Below are positions 1 to 8,197 of a stretch of DNA of 64,000 nucleotides, piece by piece (the first letter of the stretch is position 1; the number at the start of each line of letters is the position of its first letter). Below the pieces are notes generated by a model that saw only the letters and a list, made by a program, of their open reading frames with translations, was not told where the DNA came from and did not search any database. Where the stretch lies: positions 434,001 to 498,000 of the forward strand of contig NZ_CP065521.1 of the NCBI RefSeq assembly GCF_018986735.1, given 5' to 3'. A program made the position numbers and the translations under genes. This DNA is from Schaalia sp. 19OD2882. Lineage in GTDB: Bacteria > Actinomycetota > Actinomycetes > Actinomycetales > Actinomycetaceae.

Positions 1-533
1 TCGGGCCGCGTGAGGGCGATGACCCGGTGGAGTTCTACCTGCAGGTCCTCGCCGACAAGACAGGGTCGCTGGTGGCTGCCGCAGGCTACCTTGGCGCCTT
101 CCACGGGGGCGCCGGCACCGAGGTCGCCGACGTGGTCGGAGAATTCGGCGAACGCATTGGCGTGGCCTTCCAGATCGCCGATGACGTCATCGACATCTGC
201 GCCGAAGGCACGTCCGGCAAGACACCGGGCACCGATCTGCGTGAGGGTGTGGACACACTGCCGGTCCTGTTGCTCAGGCGGCGTGAGGCGCGGGGGACCA
301 TTGACCAGGCCGGTCGGCAGATCCTCGCGAAGCTCGGCGAGGACCTGTCCTCCGATGAAGCTTTGCGTGACTTGGTCCTGGCATTGCGTTCCCATGACGT
401 CATGGAGGAAACCCGTGAGATGGCGCGGTCGTGGTCGAACAGGGCCGTTGCCGTGCTCGACGCGCTGCCCCGGGGTGAGGCTCGAACCGCCTTGGAGGCC
501 TTCGCCGATCTGATGGTGGACCGCCTGGCCTGA
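1..533 (+). CDS. Polyprenyl diphosphate synthase, C-terminal part (5' end outside window)
   Basis: Enzyme of isoprenoid chain elongation (farnesyl/geranylgeranyl to longer prenyl diphosphates). The reading frame is open from base 3, and about 176 residues are visible. A YLQVLADKTGSL segment is followed by the second aspartate-rich motif DDVID (bases 180-194), which in this family binds the magnesium-diphosphate of isopentenyl diphosphate. The downstream GTDLREG...DTLPVLLL segment is also typical. The first aspartate-rich motif lies upstream of the window, so chain length and exact substrate cannot be judged. It is probably the menaquinone side-chain (heptaprenyl/octaprenyl) type, which is inference from family and phylum. 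Confidence 0.9.
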   Translation, partial: GPREGDDPVEFYLQVLADKTGSLVAAAGYLGAFHGGAGTEVADVVGEFGERIGVAFQIADDVIDICAEGTSGKTPGTDLREGVDTLPVLLLRRREARGTIDQAGRQILAKLGEDLSSDEALRDLVLALRSHDVMEETREMARSWSNRAVAVLDALPRGEARTALEAFADLMVDRLA

Positions 534-655
534 AGCCTTCCACCTTGGCGCTTCCACCCTGGTGTGGGGTCCTCGGCCCGGGGGCCCCACGCCGCGAGGC
601 GTCGCCCCTCCACCGGTGGTGTGCGATCGGCACGGACCCGTCGGTGCGCGCAGGC

Positions 656-2755
656 TCAGTGCTTTTCGCCGACGCGTCGCCGAGCCACCATCATCAGCCC
701 CGTACCTGCCGTGACTGCAAGCACCGCCATCAGCCCTCCCAGCGTCATGTCCGCACCCGTGGAGGCCAGGTCCGAGCCCTTCGGAGCGGGAGTCTTCGGC
801 GTGGCGGCAGGCGTCGGCACGGCGATCGGCTGGGACGGGTTGGGCTTGCTCGGATCAGGGTTCGGCGCCGGGGTGGGGGTCGTGGGCGGAACGTAGCGGG
901 TCGTCAGCGTCCAGTTCTTCACGAAGAAGTCGGCCGGGTCGATGGTACGCACCTTCTGGGCGTGGTCGATCAGCTGCTGGCGGATCTCGACCAATTCGTC
1001 GTAGACGACCGGTGCGGTGGTCACGTGCGGGTAGCCCCCGCCGCCGGCCTGACGGTAGTTGTTGATCGCCAGGACGAACTTCTGGTCCGACGCCAAAGGT
1101 TTGCCCTGCCACGCCAAGTTGAGGATGCGCTGCCCGGCCGGGCGCGAGACGTCGATGGTGTAGGTCACGCCGGTCAACACGTCGTAGTTGTAGTCGGGCG
1201 TCGGACGGCCGTTGTACTCGGCATTGAGGTCGGTGTCCGGATCAAGGGTCGCACCCTGCGGAAGCTGCTTGAAGTACTTGGCGGAGTACTCCAGGTAGTC
1301 CTTGATCTGGGCGCCTGTGACCTCGACTCCCAGCAGGGTGTTGTCGTAGATGTACAGCCCCGCAATGTCCTTGATCGTCACCGGGCCCTTGGGGAAGACC
1401 GCATCCTTCGAGAAGGGCGAGACCTGCGCGATCACGGGCAGCGAGGCTGCACTGGTGCCCTTTACGCCCTCGGTGACGGTGTCCACCATGACCTTGCCGA
1501 TGAAGTCGAGGATGGGCGTGTCCTCGTAGCGCGCGGTGCCGGCGGGCATGGCCACCACCGCGTCGGCCACGACCTGGTTGACGTAGCGGATCGTGGCCTC
1601 GTGGTCGGCCGTGAGGATCGGGTCGGTGTCGATGGTCCCGTTGTCATGCATGTCTGCGGCCGAATGGCGGGTCACCCACGAAGGAATGGTGGCCGAGGCG
1701 TCTGCGGCGGGCCAGGCGACGCTGGCTTTGCCGTCCGCGTCGAAGGCAAGGGGCAGGCGGACCTCCGACAGGGAAGCCGCCCAGTTCTTCGGCTGGGTGA
1801 CCACGACAGGGTCGCCGTCCGGTGCGGTGGACACGGTGACGGGAACATCCTGGTGGGTGTGGCCGATGACGAGGACGTCGATGTCATTGACCATGGTCGA
1901 CAGGAACTGGGCGGAGTTCTCCTCCAGGTCCTCGGGCACCCACGAGGTCGCATTGCCCACGCCCGTGTGGGCCAGGACCACGACCACGTCGGCGCCCTCG
2001 GCCTTCAGACGCGGGACGTACTCCTTGGCCACGGTGGTCGTGTCGCGGAACTCCAGGACGCCCTGGACATTCGCCTTGTCCCAGATGCGTACGCCCGGGG
2101 TGACCAGGCCCAGGACACCGACTTTGACGCGATGCCCGTCGACGACCTTGTCGACCATCGTGTAGGGCGGCAGCCACGGCTCGGTCGTACCGGCCTTGAC
2201 GACATTGGCTCCCAGCAGGGGAGCGTCCAACTGGCCGTCGTAGGAGCGCAGCAGGTCCAGGCCGTAGTTGAACTCGTGGTTCCCGACCACCGTCACGTCG
2301 TACTTCAGGAGGTTGAACGCCCTCGCCATGGGGTGGATGGGGCCGCCGGTCAGCAGGTTCGGTTGCTTGGCGGCCAGGTAGGTCAGGGGGGTGCCCTGGA
2401 TCGCATCGCCGTTGTCGACGGTCAGGACGGAGTCGGCGCCACGTTCGGCGCGGATGGTCTCGATGGCATCGCCGAGCCGGGACAGCCCGAAATCCTTGCC
2501 TTTGTCGGGCCTGCCGCCTTTGAAGTAGTCCCAGTCGTGGATGTGACCGTGCACGTCGGTGGTGGCCAGGACGGTCAGCGTGGGGGAGGCCGCAGGGGCC
2601 GGTCGAGCAGTGTCGACGCCGTCGGAGGCCGGAGCGTCCGAGGCGCCCGAGCTCGGCGTGTCTGCAGCCAGGACCCCGCCCAGCGGCGCCAATGCCAGAC
2701 CCAGTGCTGCGACCAGGGCAAGGGCGAATCGGGACTGTCGACGAAGTGATCGCAT
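656..2755 (-). CDS. Cell-wall anchored 5'-nucleotidase / 2',3'-cyclic phosphodiesterase
   Basis: Secreted metallophosphoesterase that should hydrolyse extracellular nucleotides to nucleosides. It has 699 residues. A signal peptide (1-30, ending VLA-A) is followed by the calcineurin-like phosphoesterase domain with TTDVHGH (65-71), NGDAIQG (115-121), GNHEFNYG (158-165) and a later GHTH motif. The 5'-nucleotidase C-terminal domain contains NNYRQAGGGGYP. The C terminus is a sortase signal: LASTG (about 663-667), a hydrophobic helix and a RRR tail. LAXTG rather than LPXTG fits a class E-like sortase. A proline-rich spacer of PTPAPNPDPSKPNPSQ type precedes it. It converges with the prenyl synthase gene and has no operon partner in the window. 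Confidence 0.9.
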   Translation of the reverse strand: MRSLRRQSRFALALVAALGLALAPLGGVLAADTPSSGASDAPASDGVDTARPAPAASPTLTVLATTDVHGHIHDWDYFKGGRPDKGKDFGLSRLGDAIETIRAERGADSVLTVDNGDAIQGTPLTYLAAKQPNLLTGGPIHPMARAFNLLKYDVTVVGNHEFNYGLDLLRSYDGQLDAPLLGANVVKAGTTEPWLPPYTMVDKVVDGHRVKVGVLGLVTPGVRIWDKANVQGVLEFRDTTTVAKEYVPRLKAEGADVVVVLAHTGVGNATSWVPEDLEENSAQFLSTMVNDIDVLVIGHTHQDVPVTVSTAPDGDPVVVTQPKNWAASLSEVRLPLAFDADGKASVAWPAADASATIPSWVTRHSAADMHDNGTIDTDPILTADHEATIRYVNQVVADAVVAMPAGTARYEDTPILDFIGKVMVDTVTEGVKGTSAASLPVIAQVSPFSKDAVFPKGPVTIKDIAGLYIYDNTLLGVEVTGAQIKDYLEYSAKYFKQLPQGATLDPDTDLNAEYNGRPTPDYNYDVLTGVTYTIDVSRPAGQRILNLAWQGKPLASDQKFVLAINNYRQAGGGGYPHVTTAPVVYDELVEIRQQLIDHAQKVRTIDPADFFVKNWTLTTRYVPPTTPTPAPNPDPSKPNPSQPIAVPTPAATPKTPAPKGSDLASTGADMTLGGLMAVLAVTAGTGLMMVARRRVGEKH

Positions 2756-2859
2756 GCAGGGGGTCCGTCTCTGTGAGGGGAGTCATTCACGCCTTGAAGT
2801 GCGTGCCATAGAAGAGTACCGGTACGGGCGCTGAAGACGAAGCGGTTCGGGTGCGGCGA

Positions 2860-2889
2860 TGCCCCCGGCATCCGTGGATGCCGGGGGCA
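2860..2889 (-). terminator. Hairpin terminator of the zinc operon
   Basis: A perfect 14-bp GC-rich stem (TGCCCCCGGCATCC against GGATGCCGGGGGCA) lies directly after the last gene of the azt operon on the minus strand. It lacks a U-run, as is common in actinobacteria. Confidence 0.65.
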
Positions 2890-2914
2890 GGAGGTGTGGT
2901 GAGTGAGCCTTCGA

Positions 2915-4216
2915 TCAGTGCTTGTGCGTGTGCTTGGCGAAGGCGACCTCGTTGGGCGCCACTCCCACGGCCTTGCTGGTGACGTCTCCGGAGGCCAGGT
3001 CGACTCGGTGGACGGTCTTCTTGGCGGGTTCGGTCACCCAGGCGACGTCCTCGGAGATGGTCAGGGCCGGGTGGGCGTTCTGCCACTTGTCCGGGCCCTG
3101 CCAGGCTCCGATGACGTCGATGGAGTCGGTGACCTTCTTCTGGGTCAGGTCGAGCTTGTGCAGCTTGCCGTCGGTGGCGAGGATCCACGCGTTGCCGTCG
3201 TGGTCGCGGCGGATTCCCCGCCACGTGTACTCCACGCCCTTGGGCAGGTCGACGACCTCAAAGGTGTTGGCGGTGGTGTCGACGATGCCGACGCGGTGCA
3301 GAAGGTAGCCCTCGGCGTCCTTGTCGTCCTTGTAGTCGGTCACGGCAATGGGGGAGTTCTCCGTGACGTAGGCGTTGCCCACGCGACCGTAGGCGGCGTC
3401 AGGGCTGGCCAGCTTCGTGAAGGCGCCACCCTTGAGGACGAGCACGCCGTTCTCGCAGCCGATGACCACGGCCTCGCCCTTGACGGCGCCTTCACCGTGG
3501 ACGCCGGGGCATTCCTCGTTGCGGGCGATCTCCTTGCCGGAGGCGTCCTGGACCAGGGCGCCGGTGCGCTTTTCGGAGGTGCCGATGGTGCGCACCAGGG
3601 ATCCGTCGGACAGTTTGACGGCCACACCGTGGTGGGGCGCCTCGGACTTGACCGTCTCGACCTTGGGCAGGGCGGTGGGGGTCTCGTCGGCGTCGTGGCC
3701 CAGGGCGTCGGTGGGGACGATGGTGATCTCTCCCGTGCCGTCTGCGAACAGGGTGGTGTTGCCGGCGTGGGGGACCACGTGCCCGGCCTTGTCGGCGGGG
3801 AAGACCAGGTCCGTCAGAGCGGCCTTGCCGCCGCCGGCGCCGGTGGACAGGACCTGGAAGCCCTTTTCGGTGGTGACCAGGACGTGCTCGTTGTCGCCGA
3901 AGGGGTTCAGGCGCAGGAATCCGGAGGTGGGGAAGTCGGCCTTCTCCTCCAGGGTGGAGCCGTCGAGGACCTTGATGCCGCCCTCGTGGGTGAGGACGAA
4001 GCGATCCGATCCGTGCAATTCCCCTTCGTGCTCGTGGTCGTGGGCCTCGCCGGACATGTGGTCGTGGTCGTGGTCCTCGGACATGGCGCCTGCGGCCATG
4101 GACTGACCCGACTGGGCGCCCGTGGTGCCTGCGCAGCCGGTCAGCGCCAGGGCGCCCAGTGCCAGGCCGGCCACGAGGGCGGTGGCGCGAGAGGAAGTGG
4201 ACAACGTACGTGACAT
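2915..4216 (-). CDS. aztD: AztD-like zinc metallochaperone (lipoprotein)
   Basis: Extracytoplasmic zinc chaperone of the AztABCD system; in the family AztD hands zinc to the AztC binding protein. It has 433 residues from the ATG at 4216. That start is preceded by GGAAAGGA at good spacing, whereas an ATG 15 bases upstream would sit inside this ribosome site. A lipoprotein signal ends ALTGC with Cys28. A His/Asp/Glu-rich stretch (47-69, HDHDH, HDHEHE) and a KHTHKH C terminus are likely metal-binding ends, and the body is a predicted beta-propeller. It is the last gene of the operon, 91 bases after aztC. A second, shorter AztD-like gene lies upstream of aztC. Confidence 0.8.
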   Translation of the reverse strand: MSRTLSTSSRATALVAGLALGALALTGCAGTTGAQSGQSMAAGAMSEDHDHDHMSGEAHDHEHEGELHGSDRFVLTHEGGIKVLDGSTLEEKADFPTSGFLRLNPFGDNEHVLVTTEKGFQVLSTGAGGGKAALTDLVFPADKAGHVVPHAGNTTLFADGTGEITIVPTDALGHDADETPTALPKVETVKSEAPHHGVAVKLSDGSLVRTIGTSEKRTGALVQDASGKEIARNEECPGVHGEGAVKGEAVVIGCENGVLVLKGGAFTKLASPDAAYGRVGNAYVTENSPIAVTDYKDDKDAEGYLLHRVGIVDTTANTFEVVDLPKGVEYTWRGIRRDHDGNAWILATDGKLHKLDLTQKKVTDSIDVIGAWQGPDKWQNAHPALTISEDVAWVTEPAKKTVHRVDLASGDVTSKAVGVAPNEVAFAKHTHKH

Positions 4217-4307
4217 GAGAATCCTTTCCATTCTGTGTCAGTACTCCGCCCCGATCGGCAGGGCGGGAGATGGTGTGTGACGGGGCAGGGCCGCTCCGGC
4301 CCCTACT

Positions 4308-5270
4308 TCACGCTGCCTTCACGCTGCCGCCCAGAGCGGTGGTGATCTGCGTGGTGTTGTGGCGCAGCATGTCGATGTAGGTCGCGGCCCTCCCGCCTTC
4401 TTCGGACAGAGACTCCGAATACAGGGGGACGACGCTCACCTGCACGCCGGAGTGCTCGGCCAGTGCCTTGATGAGGCGGTCCGGGTGTGAGGTGTCGGCG
4501 AAGATCGCGCTGACTCCGGCCTCGCGCACGGCGGTGGCCAACTCCTCCAGGTCCGCCGCGCTGGGGGCCGCCAAGGTGGCCCCTCCGGGGATGACGGCGC
4601 CGACGATCCGGAAGTCGTAGCGTCTGGCCATGTACCCGAAGACATGATGGTTCGTCACCAGGGCGCGTTTGGCGGCCGGAATGGTGGCGAAGGAGGTGGC
4701 GGCCCACTGGTCCAGGGCGGTGAGTTCCGTGGTGTAGGCCTGCGTCCTGGAGTTCAGCTCCGTGGAGTCGATTCCGGGGATCCGCTTGGTGATCTCGGCG
4801 CTCAGGGCTTTGACGACGCTCACCATCTGGGTGGGGTCGGTCCAGAAGTGCGGGTCGGGCCCGAAGGCGTCGTCCGAGGTGTACTCCAGCACCTCCACAT
4901 GGTCCCCAGCGGTGAATACGGGAGTTCCCGCTGCTGCGGCCGTCTCCACGTGCTTGCCCAGACCTTCTTCCAGGCCCATGCCGTTGGTGACCAGCAGGTC
5001 GGCCTCCTGCATGAGCAGCGCGTCCTGGGCGGAGATGCCGAATGAGTGAGGGTCGGCATTGCGCGGCATGAGGGTGTGCACCTGAGCCAGGTCTCCGACG
5101 ACCTGTTCGACGACGTCGCCCAGGATGTTCGTCGTCACGACGATGCTGGGCTTCGAGTGGGCCTTCGAGGCGTTGCCGACCGCTGCGTCTCCTCCCGTGC
5201 ACCCGGCCAGCGTCAGGCACGCGGTCAGCGTTGCCGCTGCGGCGCCAATGAGGCGATGGCTAAGGCTCAC
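4308..5270 (-). CDS. aztC: Zinc ABC transporter substrate-binding lipoprotein AztC
   Basis: Cluster A-I metal-binding protein that delivers zinc to the AztB permease. It has 320 residues. The GTG start at 5270 has AGGAGG seven bases upstream, and its GTGA overlaps the stop of the upstream gene, so translation is coupled. The signal ends TLAGC with Cys24. Candidate zinc ligands are His75 (in MPRNADPHSFG), the His in GPDPHFWTDP, the His pair in TNHHVFGY and the acidic ADTSHPDR segment, which is the usual three-His plus one-Asp pattern. The long His-rich loop of ZnuA proteins is absent, as expected for AztC, whose His-rich function is carried by AztD. Confidence 0.85.
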   Translation of the reverse strand: MSLSHRLIGAAAATLTACLTLAGCTGGDAAVGNASKAHSKPSIVVTTNILGDVVEQVVGDLAQVHTLMPRNADPHSFGISAQDALLMQEADLLVTNGMGLEEGLGKHVETAAAAGTPVFTAGDHVEVLEYTSDDAFGPDPHFWTDPTQMVSVVKALSAEITKRIPGIDSTELNSRTQAYTTELTALDQWAATSFATIPAAKRALVTNHHVFGYMARRYDFRIVGAVIPGGATLAAPSAADLEELATAVREAGVSAIFADTSHPDRLIKALAEHSGVQVSVVPLYSESLSEEGGRAATYIDMLRHNTTQITTALGGSVKAA

Positions 5271-6505
5271 AGGCCCACCTCCTGGAAGGTGGTGAGGGCG
5301 CCCGTGGGGATGGTGCGGGCGAGGCGTGCCTCGTCGGCGGGGTCGATCTCGATGATGGAGGCGCCTCCTGCGGCGGGCAGGTAGGCGCGGTTGCTGCTCA
5401 CGTGGATTCCCGAGACGGTCACCAGCCCCGTGTCGACGACCGGGTCGGTCACCGTGGCCTCTTTCGCGTCGGACCACACGTGGACCCGCCCATCGCCGTC
5501 CACGCCGACGGTGGTGTCGTGTCGGTCGTCCAGGGTGGTGGCGGCGATGATGGCACTGGAGGAGGCCAGTTCGGTCCACGTCTTCTTGCGCGCATCCAGC
5601 AACCACAGGCGGCCGTTGGGGGACAGGGCGGCCAGCAGCGGTCGCCTGGGCCGGGTCATGAAGACGGTGGGGGAGTCCGTTGCCGTGGCTCCCGCGGGAA
5701 GCGGCAGCCATTCCAACGAGGGTGGTGTCCCCTCTTTGGCGGCGGAGTCCTCGCTGGCCAGTACCACTCCGCCCTCGCATCCGAGGACGAGGCCGGCCCG
5801 CGTGAAGGCCCCGCCTTTCGGTGAAGGACAGGCGATGGCGGAGGCGGTGGTGGCGGCCCCGTCCTCGCCGAGGACCACGGCCTTGCCCCCCTGGACGGTG
5901 ACGACGTGACCGGCGAGGGGGCCGGCCCATGCGCCGGCGTCGATGGTGAATGTCCCGAGGGTTTTGACCTGCCCGCTTCCGAGGGCGTCGCGGTCGAGCA
6001 CCAGAGCCTTCGTTCCGGCGGCGATGACGGCCCGCGAAGTCGTGGAGGCCATGGTGGCGGGTCCGGAGACGTCCACGGGGCCGAGGTCGCGCGAGGGCGC
6101 CCGGTAGAAGTGCTGGTGGTCTCCGTGGTCCCAGGTCCAGGTACCGGAGTCGACCAGGGTGGAGGTGCCTTGGGCGGCGCCGAGCAGGACGAAGCGTCCG
6201 TCGGTGGCGGCGTGGGTGGCGCCTGCGGCGTCGGCGATCGGCGTGGGCGCCAGGGTTTCGAGGTCGACGAGGTTGACGGCGCTCGCCTTGTCCAGGGTGA
6301 CCAGGCCCGCCTTGGGCTCTTCAAGCTCGGTGGCCCCGTCGATGTGCCCGTGCCCGTGGACGCTGGAGGTCTCGGACTGGGGGGCGGAGGCGCCTGCGTC
6401 CGTGGGGTCGGCGCCGCTTGCGGGGCCTTCGCCTGCGGCGCCGCACCCGGCGAGTGTCAGGGTGAGCAGGGTGAGGAAGGTCAGTGCGCGCGTGTGTGTC
6501 CTCAA
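5267..6505 (-). CDS. Second AztD-like metallochaperone-type lipoprotein
   Basis: It has 412 residues from a TTG start at 6505. The TTG forms a TTGA overlap with the aztB stop and is preceded by CGGAG, so coupling supports this unusual start. A lipoprotein signal ends LTLAGC with Cys21. A short HGHGH motif near residue 50 and a repetitive beta-rich body with many LVDLETL, VLD and LLDARK strands resemble the AztD fold of the downstream gene. The His-rich segment is much shorter than in the other copy. It may be a second zinc chaperone or a partner that tunes AztC loading. Family membership rests on shape, context and weak similarity, so function is inferred. Confidence 0.65.
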   Translation of the reverse strand: MRTHTRALTFLTLLTLTLAGCGAAGEGPASGADPTDAGASAPQSETSSVHGHGHIDGATELEEPKAGLVTLDKASAVNLVDLETLAPTPIADAAGATHAATDGRFVLLGAAQGTSTLVDSGTWTWDHGDHQHFYRAPSRDLGPVDVSGPATMASTTSRAVIAAGTKALVLDRDALGSGQVKTLGTFTIDAGAWAGPLAGHVVTVQGGKAVVLGEDGAATTASAIACPSPKGGAFTRAGLVLGCEGGVVLASEDSAAKEGTPPSLEWLPLPAGATATDSPTVFMTRPRRPLLAALSPNGRLWLLDARKKTWTELASSSAIIAATTLDDRHDTTVGVDGDGRVHVWSDAKEATVTDPVVDTGLVTVSGIHVSSNRAYLPAAGGASIIEIDPADEARLARTIPTGALTTFQEVGL

Positions 6506-7359
6506 CGGGAGACTCCGTTCGTGTCGGGTGTGGGAAGTGCGCGGCGACGGTCGAGCACCGGTCGCAGGGCGGTGGTCGTGAGGAAGACGGCGCCGGAAGT
6601 GGTGGCGATGGTGGCGCCTGCGGCGGTGCCTGCGTACCAGGAGATGTACAGGCCGGCCACCACTGAGACGATGCCGACCAGGGCGGCCCATGCCATGAGT
6701 GTGGGGATCGAGCGGGCCCACAGGGCTGCGGTGGCTGCCGGGGCGACGAGCATTGCGACGACCAGCAAAGAGCCGACCGCACGGTACGAGGCGACCACGG
6801 CCACGGTGATGAGGACCGTCAGTGCGGCCTCTGCCATGGCCGGGCGCATCCGCAGGGAGGTGGCCAGTGTCCTGTCCAGGGCCAGTGCAGTCAGGGGGCG
6901 GTGGAGCAGTGCGACGAGGACGGCGACGAGGGCGAGGGCGCCGAGAAGGATGAAGATCTCGGAGGTGTCGATGGCCAGGATGTCGCCGAAGAGGATCTGG
7001 GTCAGGTCGGTGGCGAAACTGCGCGATTTGGAGACGATGATGACGCCCACGGACAGCATGATGACGAAGAAGATGCCGATGGTGGTGTCCTGGGCCAGTC
7101 GTGCGCGCCTGGAGGCCCAGGCGATCCCGGCCGACATGACCAGGGCCGAGGCGGCCGCGCCGATGATCGGGGAGACGTGCAGCAATGCGGCGACGGCCAC
7201 TCCCGGCAGCATTCCGTGGGAGACGGCCTCGCCGAGGAAGGCCATGGAGCGCACGACGACCCATGTGCCGACCAGGGCGCAGATGAGTGCTGTGAGGGTG
7301 CCGCCCATGAGCGCATTCACGAAGAATGTGCCGTGGAGGGGGTCGGTGATGAGCTGCAC
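6502..7359 (-). CDS. aztB: Zinc ABC transporter permease AztB
   Basis: Inner-membrane channel subunit of the ABC-3 metal transporter family, 285 residues with about eight to nine hydrophobic helices. Family features are FLGEAVSHGMLPG near the N terminus (the segment that contacts the ATPase) and GSLLVVAMLVAPAATA near residue 200. It is the first gene of the minus-strand operon aztB, aztD-like, aztC, aztD, and it diverges from the ATPase gene aztA with only 49 bases between their starts, so both transcripts probably share one metal-responsive control region. Confidence 0.88.
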   Translation of the reverse strand: MQLITDPLHGTFFVNALMGGTLTALICALVGTWVVVRSMAFLGEAVSHGMLPGVAVAALLHVSPIIGAAASALVMSAGIAWASRRARLAQDTTIGIFFVIMLSVGVIIVSKSRSFATDLTQILFGDILAIDTSEIFILLGALALVAVLVALLHRPLTALALDRTLATSLRMRPAMAEAALTVLITVAVVASYRAVGSLLVVAMLVAPAATAALWARSIPTLMAWAALVGIVSVVAGLYISWYAGTAAGATIATTSGAVFLTTTALRPVLDRRRALPTPDTNGVSR

Positions 7360-7364
7360 ACCCG

Positions 7365-7385
7365 ATACTGTATATGATAATCACT
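7365..7385. promoter_or_regulatory. Divergent aztB/aztA control region with small palindrome
   Basis: The 49-base gap between the divergent starts holds the perfect palindrome TGATAATCA (7375-7383) in an unusually A/T-rich patch. It overlaps a good -10 hexamer TATGAT (7373-7378) for aztA. A Zur-type operator would be expected here by function, and the core fits the TGA-n-TCA style of Fur-family sites. The match is too short to prove which regulator binds. Confidence 0.4.
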
Positions 7386-7408
7386 CGCACTAGCCAGGAG
7401 GGGTGCCC

Positions 7409-8101
7409 ATGCATGCCGATGATCTCCGCCGCGAGACGCCAGCCGAACCCCTCGTGAGGGTCAAGGGCCTGTCCGTCTGGCGTGACGAGGTCAAGGCGAT
7501 CGACTCTGTCGACCTGGACCTGTACTCCGGAGAATTGACCCTGCTGTGCGGAGAGAACGGCTCGGGCAAGTCCACCCTGCTGCTCGCCCTCGTCGGAGAA
7601 CTCCCGGCAGGGGAAGGGCGGGTCGACGGACTGGACGGGATCGTGCCCGCCTACGTCCCACAACTGCCGCCGGTGCCCGAACGGCTGCCCCTGAGTGTGC
7701 GCGAAACCGTGGCAATGGGACACTGGCCCGACCTCGGACTGCTCGCCAGACTCACCGCCACCCACTCGCGCGCCGTCGATCGGGCGCTGGACACCCTGGG
7801 CCTGACCGCACTGGCCTCACGCCAACTCTCACGCCTGTCCGGAGGACAACGTCAACGTGTCATGGTCGCTCAGGCCCTCGTGCGCCAAGCGCCCGTCGTC
7901 CTGCTCGACGAGCCGACCGCCGCGGCCGACGCCGAATCCCGGCAGATCATCCACCGGGCCGCCAGGACCTGCGCGCGCTCGGGTGCCCTGGTCCTGCTGG
8001 CCAGCCACGACGTTTCGGCACGTGAGGTGTGCGACCGAATGGTCCAACTGGAGGCCGGACGTGTCGTGTGCGATGAGAGGAATCCCGCCCTCGTCCACTG
8101 A
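7409..8101 (+). CDS. aztA: Zinc ABC transporter ATPase AztA
   Basis: Cytoplasmic ATP-hydrolysing subunit for the AztB/AztC zinc importer, 230 residues. Walker A is GENGSGKST (48-56), followed by a Q-loop YVPQLPPVPE, the signature LSGGQRQRV, Walker B VVLLDEPTAA and switch histidine in LASHD. The ATG at 7409 is chosen because AGGAGGGG ends five bases before it; an in-frame GTG at 7403 would overlap the ribosome site. It is transcribed away from the rest of the system, a split arrangement that still keeps both halves under one control region. Confidence 0.87.
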   Translation: MHADDLRRETPAEPLVRVKGLSVWRDEVKAIDSVDLDLYSGELTLLCGENGSGKSTLLLALVGELPAGEGRVDGLDGIVPAYVPQLPPVPERLPLSVRETVAMGHWPDLGLLARLTATHSRAVDRALDTLGLTALASRQLSRLSGGQRQRVMVAQALVRQAPVVLLDEPTAAADAESRQIIHRAARTCARSGALVLLASHDVSAREVCDRMVQLEAGRVVCDERNPALVH

Positions 8102-8197
8102 AACCGGGCCTCGCCGCGCGGTCGAGGCGCCGACTAGGATGCCCTCAGTAAAGTTCGCGCGCCGCTGGGTGCGCCCATCCAGGAGGAACGAAGTCAC

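Noticed and set aside
545..2749. Long open frame of 734 codons on the plus strand opposite the nucleotidase gene
   Set aside because: It is the antisense shadow of a well supported gene; its product is low complexity and rich in Gly, Arg and Val without family motifs.
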